This document shows positions 22,433 through 35,389 of a stretch of 64,000 bases of DNA, piece by piece. This DNA comes from Lotus japonicus (Eukaryota > Streptophyta > Magnoliopsida > Fabales > Fabaceae). Every line of letters starts with the position of its first letter. The first letter of the stretch is position 1. The stretch is from contig NC_080041.1 of the NCBI RefSeq assembly GCF_012489685.1, positions 22,817,802-22,881,801 of the forward strand. Direction: 5' to 3'. The notes below the pieces were generated by a model. It searched no databases. It saw nothing but the letters and a program-made list of their open reading frames with translations, and was not told the origin of the DNA. The translations under genes and the position numbers were made by a program.

Positions 22433-25400
22433 TTACTATTACAAAGGTTCCCACCATATCACATTAATTTATATTATTTATTTTCACCCAATGTAGATTT
22501 AAAGTTAATACTAAATCAATTCTCCATTTAAATATTACTCCAATATAAAATTTTACACCAATTAAATATTAACAGTTGGACTAATGTTAAAAAACATTTG
22601 GGTTGATCAGAGGGGTACTGTTGACTAGTATGCAATACGAGTTGGGTATTACACGGTGCCATAACATGGAATGACCAATGGGATATGGACACCTTTCACG
22701 GAGGGATTGGGTAACCTTGTGTTCGGGTAATAGCAATTTTTAATATATTTGAAATAAACTTAGTGTAAGGCCCTAAAGCCCCTACTTTTAAACAACACAC
22801 ATAATTGACCTTTCTCTCCATCGATCCCATGCTACTCGTTCTAGATATGCAAACAAACCTCTCATAGTCTCTTCCTTTCTCGATCCACCATCCCTTCTTC
22901 TTCCTTCTCATTTGAGATATGCAAATAAGTCAGCACTTGTACCACGCCAGCCCCAAATAGTCCAACGCCAGCTCCAACCGGTCCAAAACTTGCCCTAACG
23001 TTAGGATGACCGACTAAATCGGTCACCTCCTATAAGATTCCAAAAGTCACCCTGTCACTTCAAACCCTACCTCTCTCACACGTTTCACACTCTCTCTCAG
23101 CCTCCTTCAAGAATTTTCTCTTCCTCTTCCTCTGCTCCACCACTCTCTTTTCCTCTCCGCCTGTCCCCATCATCAAATCCTCCATACCCACATCAAATCC
23201 TCTCTCAAAACCTCGAATCCTACCTCTCTAGAGCCTATTCTCTTCTTCTCTCTTCGCGTTCGCTTCCTCTCCCCTTGAATCCATTGTTTCATCGTCTCTC
23301 TTCACCACCTCGAATCCACCCTCACTAGTTCGCATCCCTTCTTCCTCTCCCCTTTCACTCCTCTCATCTCCAAAAGCCATATTAGATAAGAGGTTTCCAC
23401 GCCATATTCTAGGCTTCCACGGCAACATCGAAGGTTTCTAAGCCATATTAGAGGCTTCCACGGTGAGATAGGAGCTTTCCAAGCCATATCTGAGGCCTCC
23501 AAGGCAGGATTGGAGTTTTCCAAACTTTATCTGTGGCTTCCACAACGAGATCAGTGGTATGCAAGACAAGAAGACCTCAGATCAGGGCTATATTGTTTTT
23601 TTTTAACTGTAAGAAAAATAATTTTTGAGAAATTTTCATTCTTTATGTAATGAAATTGTGATTTTTAGTTGTTAATGGATGAATTTGTGGTTGGTTTTGT
23701 GTTTCGGTTCATCTTCTTTTCACTTCTGTTATTGTTCCCTAGTTTTTTTGTTGATGGATGTGGGAGAAATTAATGTTATTTTAAGCTAAGGAACCAAAAG
23801 CTAGAGTTTAATTTTAAGGAACCAAAATGGCAACTCAACACTCTCCAACGAGTGAAAAAATAAGAAACAGTTCTTAGCATCTTCAGCTGGTTTAAGAAAC
23901 CAGCGTTGGAGATGCTCTTTGGATTTGTTTGATTATCAATATAAAATAATGAATGATAGTTGGAATAAAATAATTGTATTAGAGCAAGTATAATATATTA
24001 TGATAATCTCTCATTCTATTTAGATGTAAAATACAATGAGATGATATAATAATATAAATTATATATATGATTTGTATATTGTAAAGAAAGATATGGGTTA
24101 CAGATTAAAAGTGTGGCTGTGCACATTAGATTTAGCACATAAAAGCATATTACAACTAATATGTATTAAATTAAATATTAATTGTAAAACATGATTCGTG
24201 AGGGGATCAATATTTAACATGGTCTCCCATAGAACTGCTCCTATATGTAAGCAATAAAATTACCATTTTACTAAATGTAATGGTAGCTAGACTATCATAA
24301 GGATTCGATGACTCGACCAGTCAATCTCGTGAATGTAAGACCCACATTAGTTCTCCTTCTAGAAGAACGTATAAGTTAATATGTTTTAATGATCACAAAA
24401 ACTATGAAGACCATGATATAAAACCATGAAGACCATAACAAAGCTATGGAGATCTAGAGAACTCAACAAAGACAAGAAGACTAGGTCAAAACAACAAGGA
24501 CAATGATAAAACTTCAGCTTCAGGATAAAGAGAAGATCAACATGATGAATATGAAGATCAAGACGAAGTCAAGAAAAAGCAAAGACCGGAGAGGGACAAG
24601 GCAAAGAAGATCAAGACAAAATGTCTCTTAGAAGATCGATAAGAAAAATGGAGAAGACAAGCTCAAAGAAGAAACATCAAAGACTTGAAAACAAAGGACA
24701 AAACACTAAAGTCAATGCAAACATCCAAGACCAATTGGACAAAGTCCATGGTAAGACATTGTCCATATGTTCAACAATTCTAAGTCCACAAGTCTCGTCT
24801 GAAGCTACGAAGTCTTCTTCTGAAGACTCCAGAATTCAACCAGCAAAACTCAACATCCAAGAAGAAGAAGAAGCATTAGAGGAGAAGAACTGAAGACAAC
24901 AAGGAAATAGTCCTGACATCTCATGAATGTCAGAAGACTTGCATCAATATGAAAGCAATAGTTCAACTCAATCAGACATCATCACTCGAAGCATCAAATA
25001 TCCACTCCACAAAGAAGAACCAAGATTACTTATGAGAAAGATGAATGATGCAAAGGAAAGACTATGAGACCATGTCATCCCAACAAGAACTAAAGTTTGG
25101 CAGCGTCTTTACATTCATAGTATGATGAGTTGAAGTTCTCAAAGATACATTCATAGTATGATGAGTTGTTATCTAACTTCCACTTTTGTGCAAGGAAAAG
25201 TTGTTCAAAGGATAAGCAAAGTCATGATGACTCAAGCATTCTGAAGAGGAACAAGGCTCCTGAGGAAGTAACTAGAATCAAGCTTCACTCCAAAAGAATT
25301 AACTGAAATCAAGAAACTAGAACCAAGCAACCAAAGTCAAATACTATGCTTTGAGGCTATCAAAAAGTACCAATCAAGGCACAAAGCTGTTACTTTCGCA

Positions 25401-26519
25401 GAAGCTATGAGGAGCGCCTATGGGTCGAAAGCAGACATGTCAAATTAAGCACAAGCTTCTATGACCAAACGACTACATAGATTCAAATTAAGCCCATGTG
25501 TGATGCGATGAGACAACCAAACATATACTACAACCATCATAGACGATGAAGACCGAGCTTAAGCATACTCAACAACGCCGAAAGTCTTCATCCTTCTAAC
25601 AAAGCTGAGAAGCTGACTATATGTACCTGTGATCAAAATGACTATTTTCTACTTAAAAGAAAAAATATTTACTACCATGCTTTTTCTAAACACAGTTTTA
25701 GATAACAGAAAAATACACAAATAAAATGACACACTTATTTTGAAGGATTTAAACCTCAACAGCCGTTCAGTCCTCTACTGCCCTCAAATCACCTTGAGTT
25801 ATTGATCTAATTACTTTCGATAATATAATGCTATTGTGCACGAGTAAATAAAGCACGAAAAAAAAATAAAGCACGAGAGTGCACGATTATTATTAAATCA
25901 TATTTTTCTTAAATAAAAATAGAATAGAAAATAAGTAAGTCCTAGAGGTTAGCTCTCAATTCTACTAAGTCCTGCAAAGTGTGCATGTGGCTTGTCGTGC
26001 CACTGAATTAATTTCTTTATCTTCTAAATTTTCCCTAACAAACAAAACATTAATCTAATTATTGACCGTGCGGTGGGACAAAGGAAGAGGGATTATAGTT
26101 CTCTCAATGTGGAACCAGAAAGTGTGGTGGCCTAGGTTCCCTCTAAATTCCTCCTTGCCTTTTTGGCCTAGCCATTGTCTCGTTTTGGTATATTAGAAAT
26201 CCTCGTCTACCATTCACTTTCGGGGCCTATGATTAAGCCAGGAGAGGCTAAGAAACCATGACCACGACCCATCCTTTGGAATATAATGGGGAAAATTGGA
26301 CCTATACATAAATCAATCAATTACTTGGACCTATATACAAATCAATCAATTAATAATTCTATTAATTCTTTTCTAAAGGCTGGCTAGCTTAGAAAAATAA
26401 GGAAAATATTTATTGATACTTCAATTTTAACCGCATTTTTTTATGAAAATAATTAAATGAATTGATGTAGTAGTTTAACACTATGTTTTAAACAATTGGT
26501 TAGAGTTTTTAAGCAACCG
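22433..26519. other. Spacer with repeat debris
   Basis: No gene was found. At 23370-23560 a degenerate unit of about 30 bases (AAGCCATAT..GAGGCTTCCA) is repeated several times and gives Trp-rich false frames on the minus strand. From about 24340 to 25640 a strikingly purine-rich plus strand (AAGA, GAAGA, CAAGA words) carries a Lys/Glu-rich 90-codon frame at 24621-24893. It may be internal or LTR sequence of a copia-type retroelement, but I found no polymerase motif or LTR pair. Confidence 0.35.
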
Positions 26520-27240
26520 TGCTCTGCCCCAGTGGAGGATGCGCTCCACTACCTTCATGAGTGCTCTAATTCATGAGAGCTATGGATGAAGTTGGGAGCG
26601 TTTCATTGGAGGAATTTTTGAAATAATGATATAGTGGGATGAATTTTGGATCAGGTAAAGGGAGAAATAGTTTGAAGTTTCTCACTGGTTTGTATGGAAA
26701 TTGGAAGTGGAGGAACCATATGGTGTTTGAAGAGAAACATTGGTTGGTCAATGGCGCGTGAAGGCAAACTTGACATGATCATGATCATGGTAAATTCACG
26801 ATGAGTGAGGGAGGGAGGGAGGGAGAGAGAGAGAGAGAGAGAGCGAGAGAGAATGTGTGTGTGTGTGTTGTGTATTCGTTGGGAGCCACTAATGGCGGAG
26901 TATGTCAAGTTGAATGTTAGTGGCAACTTCTTTGAGCAAGAGAATTGTATGGTGCTTGTGGCCTAATCCGAGATGCGAATGGGTAATAGATGGTGGGTTT
27001 TGCAGTGTTTGAGAGAGGGGGGGGGGGGGGTAATCCTCTTGTGGCTGATGCTTTGGACTGCGAGTACCTGTTAGTTTCTTTGGAAGACGCGGATAGTCCT
27101 ATCTCTTTTCGACTGTGAAAGAGATTACTGATATGTTGGCGAATGATTGGTTAATGTCTCTTCGTCGGATCCCTCATGAGTGCAATGGTGTGACAAATTG
27201 CATTGCACAGTATGGAGCCTTCTCTCTCTTCCTCTACCTG
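26520..27240 (+). pseudogene. L1-type LINE C-terminal remnant (zf-RVT plus RNase H)
   Basis: Reading across frames gives HESYG, KLGAFHWRNF, then LKFLTGLYGNWKWRNHMVFE, then PLMAEYVKLNVSGNFFEQEN, and near the end DMLANDWLMSLRRIPHECNG followed by AQYGAFS. This is the order seen at the C-terminus of plant LINE reverse transcriptases: zinc-binding module, GNWKWRNxxVF linker, RNase H start, and the REANGVADxLAKxGA ending. Stops, frameshifts, a GA/GT microsatellite (about 26812-26870) and a poly-G tract near 27018 show decay. The reverse transcriptase core is absent. Confidence 0.72.
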
Positions 27241-27622
27241 TCTAGGTGCCAGATATTCCATTTTAGGAGTTAGAGTCTTTTATGTTAAGTGACTCATTTT
27301 CAGTTTGTTGTTTGTTTATAGCGTTGTAATTATTCAACCACTTATGTAAAGTTATAATTGCCAAATTCTTGCTTATATATAATACAATTTGATTTGTAGA
27401 ACATAAAATCAAACACCAAAAAAGGATAAAAGAATTTGTTCATACTCCATCTATTTCACAGAGATTGTTGTTTTAGACTATATTCATTTTTTTTCTTTCT
27501 AAAATGTTTATTGTTTTATGTAACCAATATATTTTTTTTCATCCATAACCAACTACAACAGTACACTTCTTTATCAACTGCATTCTTCTTTATCCAAGGT
27601 AGAATTTATAATTGCACATAGT

Positions 27623-28097
27623 CAGTGACGGATCCAGAAATTTTATGTAGTGAGGGCAATATATACATATAAATTCGTAATAAAAAAATTAACATATTTT
27701 ATTAGAAATGAGAACATTTTTTATCAAAAGAGACACAAGTGAAGACATTTTTTACCAAATGGACCATAAAAACCACATACTTTTACTACTCAAGTGATGA
27801 CACTTAATAATGTGGAACACAAGTGAGAGCATTTAGCAATGTGAAATATAAGTGAGAGCAATTTTTATCAAAGGAATCATAAAAAACCACATATTTTTAC
27901 TACTCAAGTGATGACACTTAATAATGTGGAACACAAGTGAGAACATTTAGCAATGTGAAATATAAGTGAGAGCAATTTTTATCAAAGGAATCATAAAAAA
28001 CCACATACTTTTACTACTCAAATTTTTTTCTAATGTATTCTTCCATATTTAAGTGAGGGCACTTGCCCTCATACTCCTCCACTTGGATCCGTCTCTG
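27623..28097. mobile_element. hAT MITE with 8-bp TSD
   Basis: The ends CAGTGACGGATCCA and TGGATCCGTCTCTG are inverted. The exact 8-bp CACATAGT lies on both sides (27615-27622 and 28098-28105). CAGTGxCGGATCC is a common hAT terminus. Inside, a unit of about 120 bp around ACTACTCAAGTGATGACAC is repeated in tandem. A 70-bp host segment just left of the element (27525-27600) recurs imperfectly to its right (28136-28205). Confidence 0.8.
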
Positions 28098-28750
28098 CAC
28101 ATAGTCCTAGTAAAACTGAATTAAGGTGTTTTAATTTTTTTCATCCATAAACAACCACAACAGTATACTTCTTTATCGACTGTTTTCTTCTTTATCCAAG
28201 CAAGGGCTTTAGGCCTCCAATTTTTTTTATTTTATTTTACCAAGTACAAAAAGACATTAAAACTTTTTTTTACTAAGTAAAAAAGGCCCAAAAAATTTAA
28301 GAAATAAATATTTTTTTATGTAAAAAAGCCTCACTTTTAAAATTTGTTTTAGGTCTCGTTTAGTGTTGGGCCAACCCTACTTTTTGTGCCACAGCCTTAA
28401 ACAACGACTTTTATGAAATAGAGAAGTAAAAATAAGATAGAAAAAAAGAGAAAGTGAGATAAAATTTAAACAAAATGTCCCTATCCCTCTCCATTATTAA
28501 ATTGATTTCCCTCCCCCACATAGCAACCCCAAAATCGTGTATTTATATACCCAACAAACTTGAGAAACACGGTGACACGGAAACTCAAGTCCACCTTTTT
28601 ATTTATATGGATCAAGAAAACTTGGTTTTGTCATTTGTGGGTCTCTCCTCCTCCTCTTTTTATGTGGCCATTGGCTTATAGTTTTTATTATTCATCATCA
28701 TCATCAACTCAATTATATATCAACACAAACCATTCTCTCTCTCTCTCTCA

Positions 28751-28780
28751 ATGAGAAACAGCACATACAGCAAAACATGA
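28751..28780 (+). promoter_or_regulatory. Ten-codon upstream ORF overlapping the PHD gene start
   Basis: An ATG at 28751 opens nine sense codons and ends in TGA at 28778-28780, sharing the ATGA overlap with the main start at 28777. Such an arrangement could lower or couple initiation at the main ATG, but only if the transcript starts upstream of 28751. A TATA-like TATTTATATA near 28539 makes that likely. Confidence 0.45.
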
Positions 28781-29580
28781 CAAGCAACAAAGGAACTGAA
28801 CAACCCAACACAGAGTGTTGCATGTGTGGGGATCTTGGCTTCTCTGACCAGCTTTTTCAATGCAGAGTCTGTCAATTCAGATCTCAACACAGGTAACAAA
28901 CATTAAAAGAATACCCAAAAGCTCCCCTTTTTTCTCTTCTATGATCCTTTCATCAGAGCTAAAATCACAGTGCACAGAAGCAGTTTTCATTTGCTTTTAG
29001 AACTATTCACAACAATTTTGATTTCACCATAGTTTTCGTCGCATATCCAAACATGCACTAATATGTTTTTGGGTTGTGTTAATTGCCAATTAATTTCCTT
29101 CAATTTTGCAGGTACTGCAGTAATCTCTACCCAAAAGATGAGTCTCTTAGAACCTGCAACTGGTGTTTGAGCCAGAACCAAGGGTCACCAAACTCATCAA
29201 ATTCTTCATCTACTTATAGGAATTACAACCGAACCACCGAAGATGAGAGCAATAAGAACAAGAAAATCAGGATTATTAACAGTTCTCATCAGAATATTGG
29301 AGTTAAGAAAGGGCTTCAGAAACTGATTAATAAGAAGCCCAAGTCTCCACCTGAGGCTGGATCATCATCACCACCATCTAGGTCCACATCGGTTACGGTT
29401 TCGACCCGCAAGAGGATCATCACCAACGGTGAATTGGAGGAGAGGCTGAGGAGGACAAGGTCAGAAGACATCATGAACAGAAGTAGTGGCGGTCACGGCG
29501 GCGGCGGAGGCGGTGCTGCTAAACCGGTTTTCAAGAATAAGGTTAGAAGGTACAAGCTTTTGGATGAAGTTTCAAGTTGA
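28777..29580 (+). CDS. PHD-like C4HC3 zinc-finger protein (two exons)
   Basis: Joining 28777-28892 to 29112-29580 across a GT-AG intron that splits an Arg codon gives 194 residues. The N-terminal finger has the ordered ligands CCMCGD, CRVCQF, then H and C in QHRYCSN, then CNWC, which fits a PHD-type C4HC3 cross-brace within about residues 14-65. The intron falls inside the finger, just after the His ligand. The rest is low-complexity: Ser/Asn-rich, then a basic LQKLINKKPKSP, a Gly run (GGHGGGGGG) and a conserved-looking tail FKNKVRRYKLLDEVSS. Small plant proteins with this layout are annotated as RING/FYVE/PHD-type without known function. It is presumably nuclear. The start was chosen because it is in frame with the finger and just downstream of the TATA region. 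Confidence 0.85.
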
Positions 29581-31706
29581 GATATTTTTAAGAGATGAAT
29601 GAATATAGAAAAATGGAAAGGGAAAGGGTCTTGTTTTTTGGCTTTCTTTTTCCTTACTCTTCATAGTTTTGTCCGGATACAATGTACAGAACAACGTGGT
29701 GAATGAATGAACGAGTTGAAACTGTTTAGCCTGAATTACTGGCGGGTTTTTATCTCTTTTTCCGTTTCTCCTTGAATGCCATTCTACTTTGGTTGCAAAT
29801 TTAGGATTCAGGAACAATATATACTACTCTAGGAAGAGTGTTGCAAGAAATGCAGGAATGCTTACATGACAAATTTAACTATGTTAGTGGGTAACTGTCA
29901 CTTCTTAAGTCTCGTAAAGTAATTTTTAGTATTTTCCTTTAGAATTTAGATCATGATTAGAAGAGTTTTAACTTATTTATTTTCATAATCTCATCGATTA
30001 AATTTAAGAATAAGAGTTTACACTCTTATAGATATATTTTCATGTTATTTTAACAAATTTATCAAATTAACTTATAAATATACGCTAATGCGACGAAAAG
30101 TGTTTAAAGTCTCACATTACTGTAGATATTACCACGATAGTAATTATTAAGGATAAAACAAACCTCACATTGAAACTAGTTTTTGAGGTAATGAAATCTC
30201 AATTCCTAATATGGTGATGTCTATTACAAATTTTACGCTTTAGATGTTAAGCGGGAGAAACTAAGTTAAAAGTCTTACATTAACTATAAATATAAATATG
30301 ACCCAGAATAATTCTTATAATGGATAAATCAAGTCTCATTTTTAAACTAGTTTTTGAGGTTGAGTTTAAACTTCAAAACTCTAATAATTAACTCTTATTG
30401 CAAGCAGTCCTTAATATACATGTTATGCTCACTTTATCGTGAGTTACGTGCCAACGGTCAATTTGTGGTACTAATCGTAACTGATATAGATTTTCAATGG
30501 AATACTCAATGAGCTTTGTGGAATAATTCTCTAATATCATAACTACCAAAAAAATAATGCTCTAATAACACGATTTATCTCATATTTAGTACTAGATGTG
30601 ATTAATATTGAATGTGAGTTAATGCAAAAGAATGTGTATGAGTGTTCTAGAATTACACTTACAATCATGCACCTTCATTGTAACCAAGAGTCATATACCC
30701 TCTTATTTTTTACTATTTTATTAGTTTTTTTTATATCGTTCTAATGTGAATGAGATTTGAGCTCAAAGAAAGGGAACAAGATTCTCAAGTCTTAAGTGAG
30801 TAATGAAAGAAACCCATTCTTTCATGTCAAAAAGTCTTGCAAGTTTGCTAGAAGTTTCTAGGCAATACCGGTGGACACGCTTTAAAGGGAGACTTGGAGA
30901 ATCAATTTTGTGTATTTTTGAATTTCAACTGGATATGGTAAAATTATGTTTTTCCACTTCATGTTAAAATCAACATCTACGTAGAAGTTAACGTGACGTT
31001 AAATTTAATAACATGACGCAAAATTTAACGTGATAAATAATAATTTCTTTATAAATACCGATACGTGAAATCTCATTTGCGTCTCCAGGTACATAAAACC
31101 AAACAAGAAGCATACATAAACCAAAGACAGGGAATTCAAATGCTAATTGCGTCAATGTTAATTTTCCACCAGTCCTTGCAAGATACTAGCAATCCTTGGT
31201 GGTAGTGGTAGTGGAAGCCAATTTGCTTTTCACGAGAATAATTTCTTGCTTTTTTGAATTTGGATTGCTCACGGCCATAGATTCCTAGGAAAATATTGCA
31301 AAGATGATTTGATTTAATGCCTAATTTAGAGGAAACTATTCATTGGAATAAGTTGATTTGTAATATGCACAGTGGAAACCTGATGCCATATATATCACAC
31401 AAGTCAAGCACTTTTCTTTTTGAGTATATCCAATAATAGTTTTTAATGGTGAGTTATTAAGTTAATAACTAAAAATGAAATTTTTAAGCATTGAAGATGA
31501 CTGACGTTGAGTTCTTAATTCTTAAAAATAAGAACTAGTTCTTATATAAGCAACTTTGTTTTTTGAGTTTTTAGCATTAAAATACATTTTTTTTCTCTCA
31601 TTCAAATTATTTTATTACTTTATGAGTTTTGTCTTATTGCTTTATGAAAATAAAAAAAAATAAATATGTGGTATGCTGGGACTAGATGAATAGTGCTAAG
31701 AACTAA
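29581..31706. other. 3' flank and AT-rich spacer
   Basis: The PHD gene 3' end is followed by AT-rich spacer. Two imperfect direct copies of a unit of about 170 bases (near 30110 and 30270) share AGTCT(C/T)ACATTA and AAACTAGTTTTTGAGGT. I see no gene. Confidence 0.4.
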
Positions 31707-32131
31707 GAGCATCTCTAATGTTAGTTCTTAGTTCTTAACACTATTTATGTGATCCCGTACTGCTATATGTGCTTCAGCAACTCTGTGCAAATTTTGCTCC
31801 AACCATGAATTCTTAGGTCTTAGCACAATTCATCCGGTCTCACAATACCATTATATTAATATTTTTTATTTTCATTTCATCAAAAAAAAATTATTTTCAT
31901 ATAATTTTGATTTAAATTTAAATGATAATTCAATACTTAAATTAAATGAATGAGAGATAAAAAAATTATTTTTTTATGCTAAGAACTCAAAAAGTAAAAC
32001 TTCTGATATAAGAACCTAGTTCTTATTTTTAAGAACTAAGAACTCCACGTCATCCTCTCAAGTGGTTAAGAACTTAGTTCTTAATTCTTAACTAAAAAAT
32101 AAGAACTAAGAACCTTACATTGGAGATGCTA
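31707..32131. mobile_element. Tourist-type MITE
   Basis: The left end GAGCATCTCTAATG and the right end CATTGGAGATGCT are inverted, with TAA at 31704-31706 and 32132-32134. The interior is a long imperfect palindrome built on TTAGTTCTTAGTTCTTA and its complement. Related, more decayed sequence lies on both sides (31440-31700, 32140-32220 and 32545-32580) and near 21290-21390, so this family is repeated in the window. Confidence 0.6.
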
Positions 32132-32222
32132 TAAGAACTCATGCATGGTTGGAGCAAAATCTCCAAAAAGTTGTTTAAGCACATGGTGCAATACGAATCC
32201 ACATGAATAGTGCTAAAAACTA

Positions 32223-32541
32223 TTCCCTCCGTTCCAGAAAGTTTGTAGTTTGAGGTTGTGACACAAAGAGTAAGAAAACAATTATTGATAGCATAATTTA
32301 ACTAGATTACCCTTATTTAATTTTACTAGTATGATGTGCAACTATTAAGATAGAGAATAATGTAATTAATAGAGAAGAGTTGTGGTTGGTTAATATGAAA
32401 GGTGATAAGTAATTGAAAATGTATTAAATGAGGGTAGAGGTGGAAAAAATTAGTAAAAAATGCATTGGTTTTCTAAAACAACAAACATTTTGGGATATTG
32501 AAAAATGGTGCAAAGCAACAAACTTTCTGGAACGGAGGGAG
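32223..32541. mobile_element. Stowaway-type MITE
   Basis: The ends TTCCCTCCGTTCCAGAAAGT and the complement of ACTTTCTGGAACGGAGGGAG pair. TA flanks both sides (32221-32222 and 32542-32543). The element is 319 bp and non-coding. It sits inside older Tourist-like sequence. Confidence 0.8.
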
Positions 32542-32812
32542 TACAGTAAAAACTAAGAACCTAACATTGAAGACGTTCTTATCTCACTCTTAAACAGCTC
32601 ATGTGTAATGACTACCTTCCTTTGTGTGTGAATGTTTTTATTTTTTGAACTTGTGTGTGTATGTATTGCAGATGCTACTGACTAATAAATCTTTGCATTA
32701 AATAGGTTGTTATCCTAATTAACTTTATCTTGCAACTTGGAGCGTTGAAAATATAAATCGGCACAGGTTTACTTGTTAATTAAGGGCCCCTAATTGAAGG
32801 GCGTGGATAAAG

Positions 32813-32996
32813 GGGTAATGATATATACACACCTCTTTTTTTATACACTTAATTTTCACCTATTTTTATTTCTATCTCTTTCCTCTTATCATCTATCACA
32901 TCTTATACTTTCTCACTCTTACTTTTTCTTTTCTTCCTATCTCTCTCTTCCTCCATCTCATTCCACCTCATTTTGAGGTGTGAATAAATAATTATT
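32813..32996. mobile_element. Small Mutator-like MITE
   Basis: An exact direct repeat GTGGATAAAG (10 bases; a 9-bp duplication plus one shared base) lies at 32803-32812 and 32997-33006. The ends are imperfect inverted repeats, sharing ACACCTC about 20 bases in. The pyrimidine-rich interior has no coding capacity. Confidence 0.6.
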
Positions 32997-33466
32997 GTGG
33001 ATAAAGCATCATTCTTTTTTTTTTGTGTGCAATAGCATCATTCTTTGGCGCTGCTCAAGAAGACTTTTATGTATCGAGAATGTTATAAAGGCCAAAAGGG
33101 ATACTGATTGCATATAAATTAGTGGACGGTATTGTATATTGTTGAGGTTATCTTCAATTTTAGAGTTATATTCTTGGGAAGTAAAAAGTATTTTACTCGT
33201 ATACCTCTAGAATACTAATCCTCCGGTTTAAAATGTTTGTTGTTTTAACTTTTCACATATTTTTTAAAATGGTGGTTATTTTAGAATTTCAAGACTATTT
33301 TATCACATTTTCTTCTATATATACTATAATTTAATATTGTATCTCTCACCTATCAACTCCAATTGTCATCAATTACAAGTCTTACATACCACTTAACCAA
33401 TGACCATCACTCTCTCTCTTTAATAAAACTCAACTTTAAATAAGGGTGTTTTAGCCAAATTTTATA

Positions 33467-33968
33467 CTCCCTCCGTCCATAATTATAAGGTAACATTGAG
33501 ATATATGTGGTGTTACTAATATTCCCTCCGATCCTTTTTATAAGAAACACTTTGGAGATTTTTCTTGGTCTTTTTTATAAGAAACACTCTTATAAAATTA
33601 AGTCAAATAATCAATACCAATGCAAAGGGACTTATTCCCAATACAAAAATATGGAGGAAAATTGCAAGCACCCAATAGGTATGATCAACATTTATGGTAA
33701 TTAGCATGATTGTTCTTGTAAAAATGAAAAAACATCATTGGAATTAAGTATAGTAGTTAATTTTATAAAAAATATTAGTTTCCTTGGTTTGTGTGATTTT
33801 GTCCAAGTTTTTCTTATAAAAAGGACCAGAGGGAGTATAAGTTAACTATGCAAAAGTTAATATTTTTTTTCTTCATATTTGTCCTTGCATTTATTGCTTT
33901 TTCAATTCCAAAATTTTGAAATTGAAATTCACTTTTACAACTTTAACTTATAATTAGAGACGAATGAG
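33467..33968. mobile_element. Middle Stowaway-type MITE of the nest
   Basis: The left end CTCCCTCCGTCCATAATTAT and the right end CTTATAATTAGAGACGAATG are inverted, with TA flanks (33465-33466 and 33969-33970). It interrupts the outer element and is itself interrupted at 33522-33835. Confidence 0.65.
33522..33835. mobile_element. Inner Stowaway-type MITE of the nest
   Basis: The left end TTCCCTCCGATCCTTTTTAT and the right end ATAAAAAGGACCAGAGGGAG are inverted, with TA at 33520-33521 and 33836-33837. At 314 bp it is the youngest of the three by position, and its ends resemble those of the MITE at 16975. Confidence 0.8.
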
Positions 33969-34035
33969 TATCAATTAATGAGCTCTTAAACAATGTGCAT
34001 TTCTTTAAATAACAACCATTTTGAAACGGAGGGAG

Positions 34036-35389
34036 TATACTAATAGGTCTTAACCGTAAATAGCGGGTCTCCTTAAGTATTTAGCTTTTAGCTTTTACTT
34101 AGATGAGATAACAATTTTAATATACTTTACCTTGTTAGTCTATAAGTTTGATGACTGAATTTTTTAGTCTACTCGAGTATTATTATAAAGCATGCTTTTA
34201 AATAGACTATCAGGTCAGACTGGACTTTCAAAAAGCTCATATTTAGGCCTAAAAAAGATCTATGATAGGTACTAGGCTAGACTTAGACCTTAAACTTTTA
34301 AGTACACCAGACCTATTTAACCAAAGTTTGGCCTAGATTTCATCATCTCGGACACGGAAGTTTGATCATGTTTCTACTTGCAGTAAATGTTACACTCAAA
34401 CTTGATTTCTTTCTCCAAAAGTGTATTCCATCTCTCAAGTTATCTTCATTCCTTCATCAATTGTTCACCAAATTGAGGAGCCTATTGAGGAATTCATACC
34501 AGAGGACACCCCTAATGATCAATCTATAGTCTTGAATTCCATTGCTGCAACTGATGAACCTCCTGCTTATCTAGGAACCGCTTTTGTGTAACTTTGTTGA
34601 GAGTTGGTTTGAAAACCTTGAAATAAAGTGAAATCGTCTATCAAGAAGATGGTACATTGAATCCATATAAGAATAATACACCACCAATTGATAAACAAGA
34701 CCTCCATGGTACATTGGAAGTATGGTATGACGAAAATTGATTAAGTTACTTAATCGAGACACAACTTCAACTTTATAAAAGATAACAGAAACAATGCTTC
34801 ACTTCAGAAGTTTTGTCTTACTAGAAAAGTAGAATCTTCGACTACACAAGTCTATATTCCTGTTGTCAAAGACCTACCGCTACCTAATGGACATACGCAT
34901 TTAATGCGCAACAAAGAGACATTTTGAAAGTATCCATTGGAACAAAGCTATCCTCTCAGCTCACTATCGTCTATGGTCGAATATAAAAGGAAACACTTGA
35001 AGAAAATGAGAAGTAGAACGATTAGCTGAACCTTATTTATCATCATCAACAAAGAAAGCTTAAGAGTCAAAAACTGAAACCTCTGAAAGAAAACTCATTT
35101 TGTTGAGCGAATCTTCAAGCCTCTAAGAATAACCCAAAGGGTCAAACCTCATATCTAATACTTGGGAGCTAATCGAGCTTCATCTTTCTACAATCATCTT
35201 CTAAGGAAAATCGAAGCAGAAAAATACCTTCTGTCAAAATAGGTTAGAAGAAGTCTTTGATAATACTTGTAGGAGAAGTTCTTAATAATACTTGTAGTAG
35301 AATTCATTGATTATACTTGTAGGAGAAATCCTTTATAACACTTGACTCAATTGAGTGAAAAAAATTGATGGATACCAAGGAGTGGACAT
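34036..35389. other. Probable copia-type LTR-region debris
   Basis: From about 34420 the plus strand reads PIEEFIPEDTPNDQSIVLNS-like sequence, the style of a copia gag-pol linker. It is followed by a stretch with a GAATATAAAAGG promoter-like box near 34978 and repeated TAATACTTGTAG(T/G)AGAA units (35260-35340) resembling an LTR R/U5 region. No paired LTR or intact frame was found. Confidence 0.35.

Larger units (their letters stand above)
33218..34035. mobile_element. Outer Stowaway-type MITE of a three-layer nest
   Basis: The left end ATCCTCCGGTTTAAAATG and the right end CATTTTGAAACGGAGGGAG are inverted. TA occurs at 33216-33217 and 34036-34037. The element is split by the 33467-33968 insertion. 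Confidence 0.7.
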
